From positions 2,480,001-2,544,000 of the forward strand of contig OY730228.1 in the NCBI GenBank assembly GCA_963422565.1: a DNA stretch of 64,000 nt. The letters run 5' to 3'. Positions 45,710 through 54,904 of this stretch are shown one piece after another. Position numbers and translations under genes: made by a program. The DNA comes from G963422565 sp963422565. GTDB lineage: Bacteria > Pseudomonadota > Alphaproteobacteria > MPNO01. The notes beneath the pieces were generated by a model. That model was not told the origin of the DNA, made no database searches, and was given only the letters and a program-made list of their open reading frames with translations. Numbering within the stretch: position 1 is the first letter of the stretch; each line of letters starts with the position of its first letter.

Positions 45710-47198
45710 CGTCTATGCCGGTCTCGAGGCGCGGTTCGCGCGGCTCGGAGCGCTTGGCGAGGCGGCGCGCGTCCTCCACTGGGACAGCGCTGTCAACATG
45801 CCTTCGGGCGGTGCCGCCGCGCGGGCCGAGCAGCTCGCGGCGCTCAAGCTCGTCCGCCGCGACATGCTGGCGGAGGACGGTATGGCGGGCCGCCTCGACG
45901 AAGCGGCTGCCGAGGTCGCCGGGGATCCTTGGCGGGCCGCCAATCTGCGCGAGATGCGGAGGATCTGGCGGCGCGAGACGGCGGTGGACGCCGATCTGCT
46001 GGTCGCCCGCACCCGCGCCGAATCGGCCTGCGAGATGGCGTGGCGCCGGGCGCGCGCCGAGAACGACTTCCTCGTCGTCCGGTCCCGCCTCGAGGAGCTT
46101 GTCGATCTCGTCCGCCGCACCGGCGAGGCGATGGCCGCCGTCCTCGGCGGATCGGTCTACGAGGCACTGATGGACGCCTTCGAGCCCGGCGCGACGACGG
46201 CGGGGGTCGACGAGCTGTTCGACGATCTCGCCGGGTTCCTGCCCGGTTTCCTGGAGCGCGCCCTCGACGCCCGGCGCGATCCGCCGGTGCCCGCCGCCCC
46301 GGCGGAGGGCTACCCCGTCGAGGCGCAGCGCGCGCTTTGCGTCGGGCTGATGAAGCGGCTCGGTTTCGATTTCGACCGGGGGCGGCTCGACACCAGCCTC
46401 CATCCCTTTTGCGGCGGCGTGCCGGACGATATCCGCATCACCACCCGCTACGATCCCGGCGACTTCTCGCAGGCGTTGATGGGTGTCCTGCACGAGACCG
46501 GCCACGCGCTCTACGAGGCCGGCCTGCCGACGCGGTGGCGGCGCCAGCCGGTCGGCCGGGCGCGCGGCATGGCAATGCACGAATCCCAGTCGTTGCTGAT
46601 CGAGATGCAGGTCTGTCGGTCGCGCGAATTCGCCGCCTATCTGGCCCCTCTGATCCGCGACGCGTTCTCCGGCGCGGGCGCAGGGTGGGACGCCGAAGCG
46701 CTCGGCCGCCATTGTCTCCGGATCCGCCGCAGCCTCGTCCGGGTCGATTCCGACGAGGTCACCTATCCGTCGCATGTGCTGCTCCGCTACCGACTGGAGA
46801 GGGCGATGATCGCGGGGGACCTCCGGGCGGCCGACCTGCCCGGGGCGTGGTCCGACGGGCTGGACGATCTGCTCGGAATCCGACCGGAGACGGACCGCGA
46901 GGGTTGCCTCCAGGACATCCATTGGTATGACGGCGCCTGGGGCTATTTCCCCACCTATACGATGGGCGCGGCCGCGGCGGCGCAGCTCTACGCGGCCGCC
47001 CGGTCGGAGATCGCCGGGCTGCCGGAGGCGGTCGCCGAGGGCGCGTTCGCACCGCTCGTCGACTGGTTGCGCGACAGTGTCCATTCCAAGGGGTCCCTGT
47101 TTCCGAGCACCGATGCGGCGCTTGAAGCGGCGACCGGCGAGAGGCTGAGCGCCGCGCCGTTCAAGGCCCATCTCGCGCGGCGCTATCTGCCGTGTTGA
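45693..47198 (+). CDS. M32-family metallocarboxypeptidase
   Basis: 501-residue all-helical zinc carboxypeptidase of the Thermus Taq type. Zinc-binding HETGH lies in LMGVLHETGHALYEAG, with the third ligand Glu in MAMHESQSLLIEMQ. IRITTRYDPGDFSQAL, YPSHVLLRYRLERAMI and GCLQDIHWYDGAWGYFPTYTMG are diagnostic. It trims C-terminal residues from peptides in the cytoplasm. The ATG at 45693 lies 17 bases inside the end of the SURF1 gene, so it is part of the same transcript. Confidence 0.94.
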   Translation: MSPTDSVYAGLEARFARLGALGEAARVLHWDSAVNMPSGGAAARAEQLAALKLVRRDMLAEDGMAGRLDEAAAEVAGDPWRAANLREMRRIWRRETAVDADLLVARTRAESACEMAWRRARAENDFLVVRSRLEELVDLVRRTGEAMAAVLGGSVYEALMDAFEPGATTAGVDELFDDLAGFLPGFLERALDARRDPPVPAAPAEGYPVEAQRALCVGLMKRLGFDFDRGRLDTSLHPFCGGVPDDIRITTRYDPGDFSQALMGVLHETGHALYEAGLPTRWRRQPVGRARGMAMHESQSLLIEMQVCRSREFAAYLAPLIRDAFSGAGAGWDAEALGRHCLRIRRSLVRVDSDEVTYPSHVLLRYRLERAMIAGDLRAADLPGAWSDGLDDLLGIRPETDREGCLQDIHWYDGAWGYFPTYTMGAAAAAQLYAAARSEIAGLPEAVAEGAFAPLVDWLRDSVHSKGSLFPSTDAALEAATGERLSAAPFKAHLARRYLPC

Positions 47199-47217
47199 AC
47201 CGGGCGCAAGGCGGTTC

Positions 47218-48624
47218 ATGCGCTATGTGAGCACGCGCGGCGCGGCGCCGCCTTGCCGCTTCGAGGACGTGCTGTTGGCGGGACTCGCGCCGGACGGCGG
47301 CCTCTACGTCCCGGAGAGCTGGCCGAGGCTCGGTGCGCAGGAGATCCGCGCGTTCGCCTCCCTCTCCTATGCGGAAATCGCGCACAGGGTTATAGCGCCC
47401 TTCGTCGCGCCGTCGCCGGGTGCGGAGGCGCTGGCCGCGCTCCTCGCCGACAGCTATGGCGGCTTCGATCACGCGGCGGTGGCGCCGCTGATCCAGCTCG
47501 ACCGCAACGACTGGCTGCTCGAGCTGTTCCACGGCCCGACGCTGGCCTTCAAGGACTATGCGCTCCAGGCGCTCGGCCGGCTGCTCGACGACGCGCTGCG
47601 GCGCCGGGGCGACCGCGCGACGATCGTGGTCGCGACCTCCGGGGACACTGGGTCGGCGGCGATCGAGGCCTGCCGCGGCCGCGAGGCGATCGACATCTTC
47701 GTGCTCCACCCCGAGGGTCGGGTCTCGGAGACGCAGCGGCGCCAGATGACCACCGTCGATGCATCCAACGTCCACAATATCGCGCTGCGCGGAAGCTTCG
47801 ACGATTGCCAGGATCTCGTGAAGGCGCTGTTCGCCGATGCGGCGTTCCGAGAGGAGACGCGGCTCGGCGGGGTCAACTCCATCAACTGGGCGCGGATCGT
47901 CGCCCAGACCGTCTACTATGTGGCCGCCGCCGCCGCGCTCGGCGCCCCCGACCGCCCGGTCGCCTTCGCGGTGCCGACCGGGAATTTCGGCAATATCTAC
48001 GCCGGCTATGTCGCCATGCGCATCGGCGTGCCGATCGCCCAGCTGATCCTCGCCACCAACCGCAACGACATACTCGCCCGCTTCCTCGACAGCCGCGAGA
48101 TGGCGATCGAGGCGGTCGTTCCCACCATCAGCCCGTCGATGGACATCCAGATCGCAAGCAATTTCGAGCGCCTCCTGTTCGATCTTCTCGACCGCAGCGG
48201 CGACGCGGTGCGCGCCCGGATGGAGGCGTTCCGCGCATCCGGCCGGATGGCCGTCGCGGAAATCGAGGGGGCGGCGCTCGATACCGTCTTCGCCGCCGGC
48301 CGCCGCAGCGACGCCGAGACCATGGACGTCATCGCGGAGACTTTCGCCCGCAGCGCCGTGACGCTGGACCCGCACACCGCGATCGGGCTCGATGTCGGCC
48401 GGGCGCTCCGGCGCGATCCGGCGCTACCGCTCGTGGCGCTGGCGACCGCCCATCCGGCCAAGTTCCCCGACGCCGTCTCGGCGGCGATCGGCCGGCCGCC
48501 GGCGGTCCCGCACCGCCTCGCCGGGCTCGCCGGGCGGGCGGAGCGCTGCGACGTTCTGGACAGGGATGCGGCTGCCCTCAAGTCTCATATCCGCGCACGG
48601 CTTCGGGGGGACGGCGCGGGATGA
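47218..48624 (+). CDS. thrC: Threonine synthase
   Basis: 468-residue PLP enzyme converting O-phosphohomoserine to threonine. The PLP Lys is in FHGPTLAFKDYALQ. ATSGDTGSAAIEA is the phosphate-binding loop. VNSINWARIVAQTVYYV and PTGNFGNIYAGYVA follow as in the long (class 1, fungal/proteobacterial) form. N-terminal YVSTRGAAPPCRFEDVLLAGLAPDGGLYVPE is normal. It is 19 bases after the carboxypeptidase and coupled to the M16 protease by ATGA. Confidence 0.96.
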   Translation: MRYVSTRGAAPPCRFEDVLLAGLAPDGGLYVPESWPRLGAQEIRAFASLSYAEIAHRVIAPFVAPSPGAEALAALLADSYGGFDHAAVAPLIQLDRNDWLLELFHGPTLAFKDYALQALGRLLDDALRRRGDRATIVVATSGDTGSAAIEACRGREAIDIFVLHPEGRVSETQRRQMTTVDASNVHNIALRGSFDDCQDLVKALFADAAFREETRLGGVNSINWARIVAQTVYYVAAAAALGAPDRPVAFAVPTGNFGNIYAGYVAMRIGVPIAQLILATNRNDILARFLDSREMAIEAVVPTISPSMDIQIASNFERLLFDLLDRSGDAVRARMEAFRASGRMAVAEIEGAALDTVFAAGRRSDAETMDVIAETFARSAVTLDPHTAIGLDVGRALRRDPALPLVALATAHPAKFPDAVSAAIGRPPAVPHRLAGLAGRAERCDVLDRDAAALKSHIRARLRGDGAG

Positions 48625-49874
48625 CGGTTCTCGTCTCGGAGCTGGCCAACGGGCTGCGGGTGGTCAGCGCCCATATGCCCGCCGTGGAGACGGTCTCGCT
48701 GGGCGTCTGGGTCAATGCCGGTACCCGCCACGAGACCGAGGCGATCAACGGGGCCTCCCATTTTCTCGAACATATGGCCTTCAAGGGGACGCGGCGTCGG
48801 TCCGCCCGCGCCATCGCCGAGGAGATCGAAGCGGTGGGCGGCTATCTGAACGCCTACACCTCGCGCGAGTTCACGGTCTATTACGCGACCGTTCTCGCCG
48901 GCGACGAGGCGCTTGCTCTCGACATCATCGGCGACATCCTCCAGCACTCCGCCTTCGACGGCGAGGAGATCGAGCGCGAGCGCGCGGTGATTCTCCAGGA
49001 GATCGGCCAGGCCGACGATGCGCCCGACGAGCTGGTGTTCGACCGTTTCCAGGAGGCCGCCTATCGCGGCCAGCCCATGGGGCGGCCGGTGCTGGGGACG
49101 CCCGAACGGATCGCCGGGCTGCCGCGCGCCGCGTTGATCGACTATCTGAGCCGGAACTATACAGCGCCCCGGATGGTCGCGGCGGCGGCCGGCAAGATCG
49201 ACCATCGGGCGTTCGCCGCCCATGTCCGCGCCGCCTTCGAAGACCTCTCCGCGGCGGAGGAGACGGCGCCCGCCCCGGCCCGCTACACCGGCGGGCGCTG
49301 GTGCGAGGAGCGGAGCCTCGCCCAGGCGCATATCGTGGTCGGCCTCGAGGGGTGCGGCTACCGCGATCCCGACCAGTACGCCTCCTCGGTCCTCTCGACG
49401 ATCCTCGGCGGCGGGATGTCCTCGCGCCTGTTCCAGGACATCCGCGAGAAACGGGGGCTGGCCTACGATGTCCACAGCTTCGGCGCGACCTTCATCGACG
49501 GCGGCACGTTCGGCGTCTATGCCGGAACCGGAGCCGAGGACGCGGTCGAGCTGCTCGAGCGGATCGCCGGCCATATCCGCGGCATGGATCGCGGCGTGAC
49601 GGAGGCGGAGCTGCGGCGCGCCCGCGCCCAGCTCAAGGCCGGGGCCGTCATGTCGCTCGAAGGCACCGCCGCACGGTCCGAACAGCTCGCGCGGCAGGTG
49701 CTGATCTACGGGCGACCCATCGAGACCGCCGAGATCGCCGCCCGGATCGACGCGGTCGATATCGGCGCGCTGGCGCGGGTCTCGGAGAGGCTGCGCGCCG
49801 GCCGGCCCACCCTCGCGGCGGTCGGACCCGTCGGCGGCCTCCCCGATCCGGGCGCGCTGGACGTCAACGGCTAG
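48621..49874 (+). CDS. M16-family zinc peptidase (mitochondrial processing peptidase-like)
   Basis: 417-residue inverzincin. The zinc motif HxxEH is in GASHFLEHMAFKGT, with the downstream Glu in the EEIERERAVILQEI helix. GGGMSSRLFQDIREKRGLAYDVHS is the substrate-binding C-terminal repeat. It is the bacterial relative of mitochondrial MPP-beta and is regularly found after thrC in alphaproteobacteria. ATG 48621 overlaps the thrC stop. Complete length. Confidence 0.94.
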   Translation: MTVLVSELANGLRVVSAHMPAVETVSLGVWVNAGTRHETEAINGASHFLEHMAFKGTRRRSARAIAEEIEAVGGYLNAYTSREFTVYYATVLAGDEALALDIIGDILQHSAFDGEEIERERAVILQEIGQADDAPDELVFDRFQEAAYRGQPMGRPVLGTPERIAGLPRAALIDYLSRNYTAPRMVAAAAGKIDHRAFAAHVRAAFEDLSAAEETAPAPARYTGGRWCEERSLAQAHIVVGLEGCGYRDPDQYASSVLSTILGGGMSSRLFQDIREKRGLAYDVHSFGATFIDGGTFGVYAGTGAEDAVELLERIAGHIRGMDRGVTEAELRRARAQLKAGAVMSLEGTAARSEQLARQVLIYGRPIETAEIAARIDAVDIGALARVSERLRAGRPTLAAVGPVGGLPDPGALDVNG

Positions 49875-49890
49875 GGCGCGCGCCGCGCCC
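49874..49890. terminator. GC hairpin between convergent genes (possible bidirectional terminator)
   Basis: GGGCGCG-CGC-CGCGCCC: seven-base stem with a three-base loop, placed exactly between the stops of the M16 protease and YqgE genes. There is no T-run on either side, so intrinsic termination is uncertain. Rho-dependent or simple road-block roles are possible. Confidence 0.3.
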
Positions 49891-49892
49891 GG

Positions 49893-50465
49893 TCAGGCAT
49901 GTCCCGCATCGCCGGACAGCATGTTGACGTTGATGCCGATCTTGGCCATCGCGCGTTCCCAGCGGTCCTCGTGGCTGCCGCCGAAGACCAGGGCGTCGTC
50001 GGCGGGAACCGAGAGCCAGCCGTTGCGCTGGAGCTCGTCGTCGAGCTGGCCCGGCCCCCAGCCGGCATAGCCGAGGGCGAGCAGGCAGCGCCTCGGCCCC
50101 TTGCCGGACGCGATCGCCTTGAGAATGTCGATCGTCGCGGTCAGCGCGACGGCCTCGTCGATGACCAGAGTCGCGTCCTCGACGAATTCGGCCGAATGCA
50201 GCACGAAGCCGCGCCCGGTTTCCACGGGTCCGCCGAAATGCACGCCGACGCCCCGGCCGGCGCCCGCTGGAATGTCGAGCTGCTTGAGGAGGTCGGGAAA
50301 ATCGACATTGTCCATCACCTTGTTGACCACCAGCCCCATGGCGCCGTCGGCGGTATGGGCGCACATGTAGATCACGGTCCTTACGAAGCGCGGATCCTCC
50401 ATCTGGGGCATGGCGACCAGGAGCTGGCCGGTCAGATAGCCGTCGATGCCGCCGCCGGAACTCAT
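49893..50465 (-). CDS. YqgE/AlgH family protein
   Basis: 190-residue cytoplasmic protein of the UPF0301 family, with unknown biochemical function. It begins GYLTGQLLVAMPQMEDPRFVRTVIYMCAHT, followed by GAMGLVVNKVMD, HFGGPVETGRGFVLHS and LLALGYAGWGPGQLDDELQRNGWLSV, all diagnostic. ATG 50465 has AAGGAG eight bases upstream; a longer frame from 50594 lacks homology. It is divergent from the DsbD-like gene. Confidence 0.93.
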   Translation of the reverse strand: MSSGGGIDGYLTGQLLVAMPQMEDPRFVRTVIYMCAHTADGAMGLVVNKVMDNVDFPDLLKQLDIPAGAGRGVGVHFGGPVETGRGFVLHSAEFVEDATLVIDEAVALTATIDILKAIASGKGPRRCLLALGYAGWGPGQLDDELQRNGWLSVPADDALVFGGSHEDRWERAMAKIGINVNMLSGDAGHA

Positions 50466-50629
50466 GGGAGCGCTCCTTCCGCGATCGCGCGCGACCCTCG
50501 CTGCCGAGACGGGCGCGCCGCGCGGAGTTGATGGATGCCCGGACATCGGCTTCCTGTTCGGCATCCGATATTGTAACGGGCGACCGCGCCCCACGGTGCG
50601 GCCGAGGTTGCCGGAAAGTATAGCGCAGG

Positions 50630-52777
50630 ATGTCGGGATCGGGTAACGCTTCGAAACGCTGCCGCCGGACGACCCGGCCGCGCGCCGCGGCGGGCGGTGC
50701 CCTCCTCTGCGCGGTCGCCGCGGCGTTCGACCCGGAAGCGGTCGCCGCCGCAGCGTCGGACTGGTGGCGGACCGAGCATGGCGCGGTCCGCCTGATCGCC
50801 GGTGCCGTCGGCGAGGACGCCGAGGTCGCGGCCGGGCTGCATTTCAGGATGAAGCCGGGCTGGAAGATCTATTGGCGCTCGCCGGGGGACGCCGGGTTTC
50901 CGCCGCGGCCCGATTGGACCGGCTCCCGCAACCTGGCCGAGGCCCGGCTGGCCTGGCCGCTTCCCGAACGGTTCTCCGTCCTCGGGCTCGAGACGCTGGG
51001 TTATGCCGGCGAGGTGGTCCTTCCGGTCGCGCTGTCGCCGATCGAGGCCGGCCGGCCGATCGGTCTGCGCGCCCGCGTTTCCTATCTGACCTGCGCGGAT
51101 ATCTGCGTTCCCTACGAAGCCCGGCTGTCCCTCGACATCCCGGCGGGCGGCGGGACCGGCACGCGCGAACGGGGGCTGATCGCGGCGTTCGGCAAGCGCG
51201 TGCCGGCGACCGGGGAGGGCGGGCCGCTGCGGATCGCCACCGCCGCCGCGGTCGAGGTGCCGTCCGCGCGGGCGATCGAGATCCGCCTCCGCGCCGATGC
51301 GGCGCTGGCCGCGCCGGACGTCTATGTCGAGGGGGCTGAGGACTGGTCCTTCGCCGCGCCTGTGGTCCGCATCGATGCGGACGGCCGCGGCGCCGTGGTC
51401 CGCATCGCCGCGCGGACCGCGGCCGAACCCCCGGCCTCGCTGGTCGGACGCACGCTCAGGCTGACCGTCCGCGACGGCGGCCGCGCCGTGGAGCGGGAGG
51501 TCGTTCTGGGCACGGCGCGCACGGCGCCCCAGGCCTCCGCCGCCACGGACGCGCGGAGCCTCGCTTTCGTCCTGCTCCTCGCGGTTGCGGGCGGGCTGAT
51601 CCTCAATTTCATGCCCTGCGTCCTTCCGGTCCTGTCGCTCAAGCTCCTGTCGGTCCTGGGCCATGGCGGGAGCGGCGCGCGCGAGGTGCGCAAGGGGTTC
51701 CTCGCCTCTTCGGCGGGGATCCTGGCGTCGTTCCTGCTGCTCGCCACGGGGGTGGCCGCGCTCCGTCTCGCCGGCGGCGCGGTGGGTTGGGGCATCCAGT
51801 TCCAGCAGCCCCTCTTCCTGGTCTTCATGGCGGCGGTGGCGGCGCTGTTCGCGGCCAACCTGTTCGGCCTCTTCGAGATCCGTCTGCCCGGCCGCCTCGT
51901 CGACGCGGCGGCGGCCGGCGGCGGCGGGTCGACCGGGCTCGGCGGGCATTTCGCGACCGGGGCCTTCGCGACCCTGCTCGCGACCCCCTGCTCGGCGCCC
52001 TTCGTCGGCACCGCCGTCGGCGTCGCGCTGTCGCGCGGGACCGGCGAGATCTACGCAGTCTTCGCCGCGCTCGGGACTGGTCTCGCCCTCCCCTATCTCG
52101 CGGTCGCCGCGTTTCCCCGGCTGGTGACCGTTCTCCCGCGGCCGGGGCCGTGGATGGCGACCCTGCGGCGGCTCTTGGGGGTCGCGCTGGTCGCGACCGC
52201 GGTCTGGCTGCTGAGCGTGCTCGCGGCCCAGACCGGCGTCTGGCGGGCGGTCGCCGTCGGCGCGGCGCTGGCGGTCCTGGCGGTCGGCACGGGCGATGCG
52301 GCGGTCCGGCGGCTGCGGCGGGTCGGCGCCGGTTTCGGCCTGTCCGCGGCGGCAGCGGCGGCCGCGCTCGCTTTGACTCTCTGGCCGTCCGGGGCCGGGC
52401 CGGGGGGCCTACGCGATGGCGCGTGGCGGGTCTTCGACCGGGCCCGGATCGCCGAGGAGGTCGCCGACGGCAGGCTGGTCTTCGTGGATGTGACTGCCGA
52501 ATGGTGTCTGACCTGCCAGGTCAACAAGGCGTTGGTGCTGGACAAGGCGCCCGTGCGCCGGCGTCTGGAGGGGCGGGGTGTGGTTGCGATGCGCGCCGAC
52601 TGGACCCGGCCCGACCCCGCGATATCCGGCTATCTCGCGTCCTTCGGCCGCTACGGCATCCCGTTCAATGCGGTCTATGGACCGGCGGTTCCGGACGGGG
52701 CGCCCCTCCCCGAGATCCTGACCCGGAGCGTGGTCGAGGCCGCTCTCCGCCGTGCCACCGGGCACGACCGCCGTTGA
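50630..52777 (+). CDS. DsbD/ScsB-like protein-disulfide reductase
   Basis: 715-residue inner-membrane protein that carries electrons from cytoplasmic thioredoxin to the periplasm. An N-terminal signal is followed by a periplasmic domain (about 40-285) with a Cys pair in YLTCADICVPYEARL. The eight-helix core has MPCVLPVLSLKLLS and ATPCSAPFVGTAVG, the two redox cysteines. A C-terminal thioredoxin domain carries WCLTC in TAEWCLTCQVNKALVL. The large N-terminal domain makes it ScsB-like rather than classical DsbD. Partners are not evident; a peroxiredoxin gene follows. Confidence 0.9.
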   Translation: MSGSGNASKRCRRTTRPRAAAGGALLCAVAAAFDPEAVAAAASDWWRTEHGAVRLIAGAVGEDAEVAAGLHFRMKPGWKIYWRSPGDAGFPPRPDWTGSRNLAEARLAWPLPERFSVLGLETLGYAGEVVLPVALSPIEAGRPIGLRARVSYLTCADICVPYEARLSLDIPAGGGTGTRERGLIAAFGKRVPATGEGGPLRIATAAAVEVPSARAIEIRLRADAALAAPDVYVEGAEDWSFAAPVVRIDADGRGAVVRIAARTAAEPPASLVGRTLRLTVRDGGRAVEREVVLGTARTAPQASAATDARSLAFVLLLAVAGGLILNFMPCVLPVLSLKLLSVLGHGGSGAREVRKGFLASSAGILASFLLLATGVAALRLAGGAVGWGIQFQQPLFLVFMAAVAALFAANLFGLFEIRLPGRLVDAAAAGGGGSTGLGGHFATGAFATLLATPCSAPFVGTAVGVALSRGTGEIYAVFAALGTGLALPYLAVAAFPRLVTVLPRPGPWMATLRRLLGVALVATAVWLLSVLAAQTGVWRAVAVGAALAVLAVGTGDAAVRRLRRVGAGFGLSAAAAAAALALTLWPSGAGPGGLRDGAWRVFDRARIAEEVADGRLVFVDVTAEWCLTCQVNKALVLDKAPVRRRLEGRGVVAMRADWTRPDPAISGYLASFGRYGIPFNAVYGPAVPDGAPLPEILTRSVVEAALRRATGHDRR

Positions 52778-52870
52778 TCCGGCAGGGGCTGCCCGGCGGC
52801 CCGCTTGCCCGACGCCGCGCGTTGGATATCTTGGGGACGGCATGAACGTGCGGCATCGAAAGGAAGCGCC

Positions 52871-53353
52871 ATGACGATCAATGTGGGTGACAGGATTCCC
52901 GCCGGGAGCCTGACGGCGATGGGTGCGGACGGTCCGAAGCAGGTAACGACCGACGAGCTGTTCTCCGGCAAGAAGGTCGCCGTCTTCGCGGTTCCGGGCG
53001 CGTTCACGCCGACCTGCTCGGCCAAGCATCTCCCCGGTTTCGTCGCGCAGGCGGACGCGCTCAGGGACAAGGGCGTCGATACCGTCGCCTGCGTCTCGGT
53101 CAACGATGTCTTCGTGATGGACGCCTGGGGCAAGGACCAGGATGTGGGCGACAGGGTGCTGATGCTGGCCGACGGCAGCGGCCAGTTCGCCAAGGCGCTC
53201 GATGTCGAGCTCGACCTCGTGGGCCGAGGCCTGGGCGTCCGCTCGCGGCGCTATTCGATGATCGTCGAGGACGGCGTCGTCACTCGGCTCAATCTCGAAG
53301 AGGGGGGCGGGTTCGAGGTCAGCGACGCCGCGACGCTGCTGGGTCAGCTCTGA
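52871..53353 (+). CDS. Peroxiredoxin, Prx5 type
   Basis: 160 residues. Peroxidatic Cys in AVPGAFTPTCSAKHLPGF; NDVFVMDAWGKDQDVGDRVLMLADG and GVRSRRYSMIVEDGVV complete the Prx5/AhpE-like pattern. No clear resolving Cys is seen near the C-terminus, so it probably uses glutathione or thioredoxin-family partners as reductant. ATG 52871 follows AAGGAAG. It ends 10 bases inside the convergent rnhA. Confidence 0.94.
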   Translation: MTINVGDRIPAGSLTAMGADGPKQVTTDELFSGKKVAVFAVPGAFTPTCSAKHLPGFVAQADALRDKGVDTVACVSVNDVFVMDAWGKDQDVGDRVLMLADGSGQFAKALDVELDLVGRGLGVRSRRYSMIVEDGVVTRLNLEEGGGFEVSDAATLLGQL

Positions 53354-53814
53354 GCGCGGTTTCCCGACCGGTCGGCGTCCCGGCGATCCGCCAGGCCGCG
53401 GCGGGCGAGCGTGTCGGCGCGCTCGTTGCCGTCATGGCCGGCATGGCCCTTGACCCAGCGCCATTCGACGCGGTGCCGCGACAGCGCCTGGTCGAGGCGC
53501 CGCCACAGATCGACGTTCTTGACCGGTTTCCTGGCGGCGGTCTTCCAGCCGTTTTTCTTCCAGCCGTGGATCCAGCGCGTGATGCCGTTCATGACATAGG
53601 TGCTGTCGGTATGAAGGAGGACGGCCGAGGGCTCGGGCAGCGCCTCGAGCGCCTCGATGGCGGCCGTCAGCTCCATCCGGTTGTTGGTGGTCCGGTCGAC
53701 GCCGCCGCAGTCCTCGCGCTCGTCTCGCCCGCAGCGCGCCAACACGCCCCAGCCGCCCGGGCCCGGATTGCCGCTGCAGGCGCCGTCGGTGAAAATCTCG
53801 ACTTCGGGAAGAAT
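53344..53814 (-). CDS. rnhA: Ribonuclease HI, apparently starting at ATT
   Basis: 156 residues that remove RNA from RNA-DNA hybrids. The four catalytic acids are visible: Asp in IFTDGACSGNPGPGGWG, Glu in NNRMELTAAIEAL, Asp in LLHTDSTYV and Asp in GHAGHDGNERADTLA. The first needs the frame to begin upstream of any ATG, GTG or TTG. Between the in-frame TGA at 53836-53838 and that Asp, the only plausible initiator is ATT at 53812-53814, seven bases after a GGAG. The predicted start (M)LPEVEIFTDG fits the family exactly. It starts 13 bases after the ispH stop. Confidence 0.9.
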   Translation of the reverse strand: MLPEVEIFTDGACSGNPGPGGWGVLARCGRDEREDCGGVDRTTNNRMELTAAIEALEALPEPSAVLLHTDSTYVMNGITRWIHGWKKNGWKTAARKPVKNVDLWRRLDQALSRHRVEWRWVKGHAGHDGNERADTLARRGLADRRDADRSGNRAQS

Positions 53815-53827
53815 CGAACCGCTCCGG

Positions 53828-54772
53828 TCAGCTGGTCAGCGCGCGGGGCAGGGAGAAGGACAGCGTCTCCCGGGTGACCGCGACCTCGTCGACCGTGACC
53901 GAGAAACGGGCGGCGCATGCTTCGATCAATCCGCGCACCAGGACCTCCGGCGTCGAGGCGCCGGCGCTGACCCCGAGCCGGCGGACGCCGTCGAGCCAGG
54001 CCGGGTCCATCTCCTCGGCGCTCTGGACCAGGATCGTCTTCCGGCAGCCGACGCCGCGCGCCGTCTCGGCCAGCCTGTTGGCGTTGGACGAGTTGGGCGC
54101 GCCCAGCACCACCAGCGCGTCGCAGTCCCGGGCGATCTCCTTGACCGCCCGCTGGCGGTTGGTCGTCGCATAGCATATGTCCTGCTTGTCGGGTCCCCTG
54201 ATATTGGGGAAGCGGCGGGTCAGGATGTCGATGATTCGCGCCGTCTCGTCCACCGACAGCGTCGTCTGCGTCACATAGGAGAGCGCCTCGGGGTCCGCCG
54301 GCGCGATCCGCTCGGCGTCGGCCTCCGTCTCGATCAGGGTGATGCCGCCGGGCCGGAGATGGCCCATCGTCCCGACGACCTCGGGGTGGCCGGCATGGCC
54401 GATCAGGAGCACATGGCGGCCCTCGGCCGCGCGGCGGCGCGCATCGACATGGACCTTGGTCACCAGCGGGCAGGTCGCGTCGAGATAGTCCAGACCGCGC
54501 CGGCCGGCCTCGTCGAACACCGACCGGGCGACGCCGTGGGCGCTGAAGACGACCGGCACGCCGTCGGGGATCTCGTCGAGCTCCTCGACGAATACCGCGC
54601 CCTTCTCCTCCAGGCTCTCGACCACATGGCGGTTGTGGACGATCTCGTGGCGGACATAGACAGGCGGGCCGTGCTTCTCCAGGGTCGTCTCGACGACCGC
54701 GATCGCCCGGTCGACGCCGGCGCAGAACCCCCTCGGGCTGGCGAGAAGAATCTTCAAGGGCGGTCTGGGCAT
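53828..54772 (-). CDS. ispH: 4-hydroxy-3-methylbut-2-enyl diphosphate reductase (IspH)
   Basis: 314-residue iron-sulfur enzyme of the last step of the MEP isoprenoid pathway. The three cluster Cys are in LASPRGFCAGVDRAI, DATCPLVTKVH and GVGCRKTILV. Other motifs are EIVHNRHVV, FSAHGVA and GAPNSSNANRLAE, plus the catalytic Glu and Thr in YVTQTTLS. Length is normal; ATG 54772 is chosen at the start of homology. rnhA follows on the same strand. Confidence 0.96.
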   Translation of the reverse strand: MPRPPLKILLASPRGFCAGVDRAIAVVETTLEKHGPPVYVRHEIVHNRHVVESLEEKGAVFVEELDEIPDGVPVVFSAHGVARSVFDEAGRRGLDYLDATCPLVTKVHVDARRRAAEGRHVLLIGHAGHPEVVGTMGHLRPGGITLIETEADAERIAPADPEALSYVTQTTLSVDETARIIDILTRRFPNIRGPDKQDICYATTNRQRAVKEIARDCDALVVLGAPNSSNANRLAETARGVGCRKTILVQSAEEMDPAWLDGVRRLGVSAGASTPEVLVRGLIEACAARFSVTVDEVAVTRETLSFSLPRALTS

Positions 54773-54904
54773 CGCGGCTCCGGCTCTGCCGTCCCCGTCT
54801 TGAGCGGTGCCGGCCCCTGAATTAGGATCGCTCCGGATTCGGGGCCGGCCGCGCCGGGCGGCGCCTTCCAGATAACCCATCGGCGAGGACGAAGGAAGAG
54901 TATC

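Noticed and set aside
53790..53830. GGTTCGATTC on the reverse strand resembling a tRNA T-arm.
   Set aside because: No acceptor, D or anticodon arms surround it, and it is explained by the rnhA start region.
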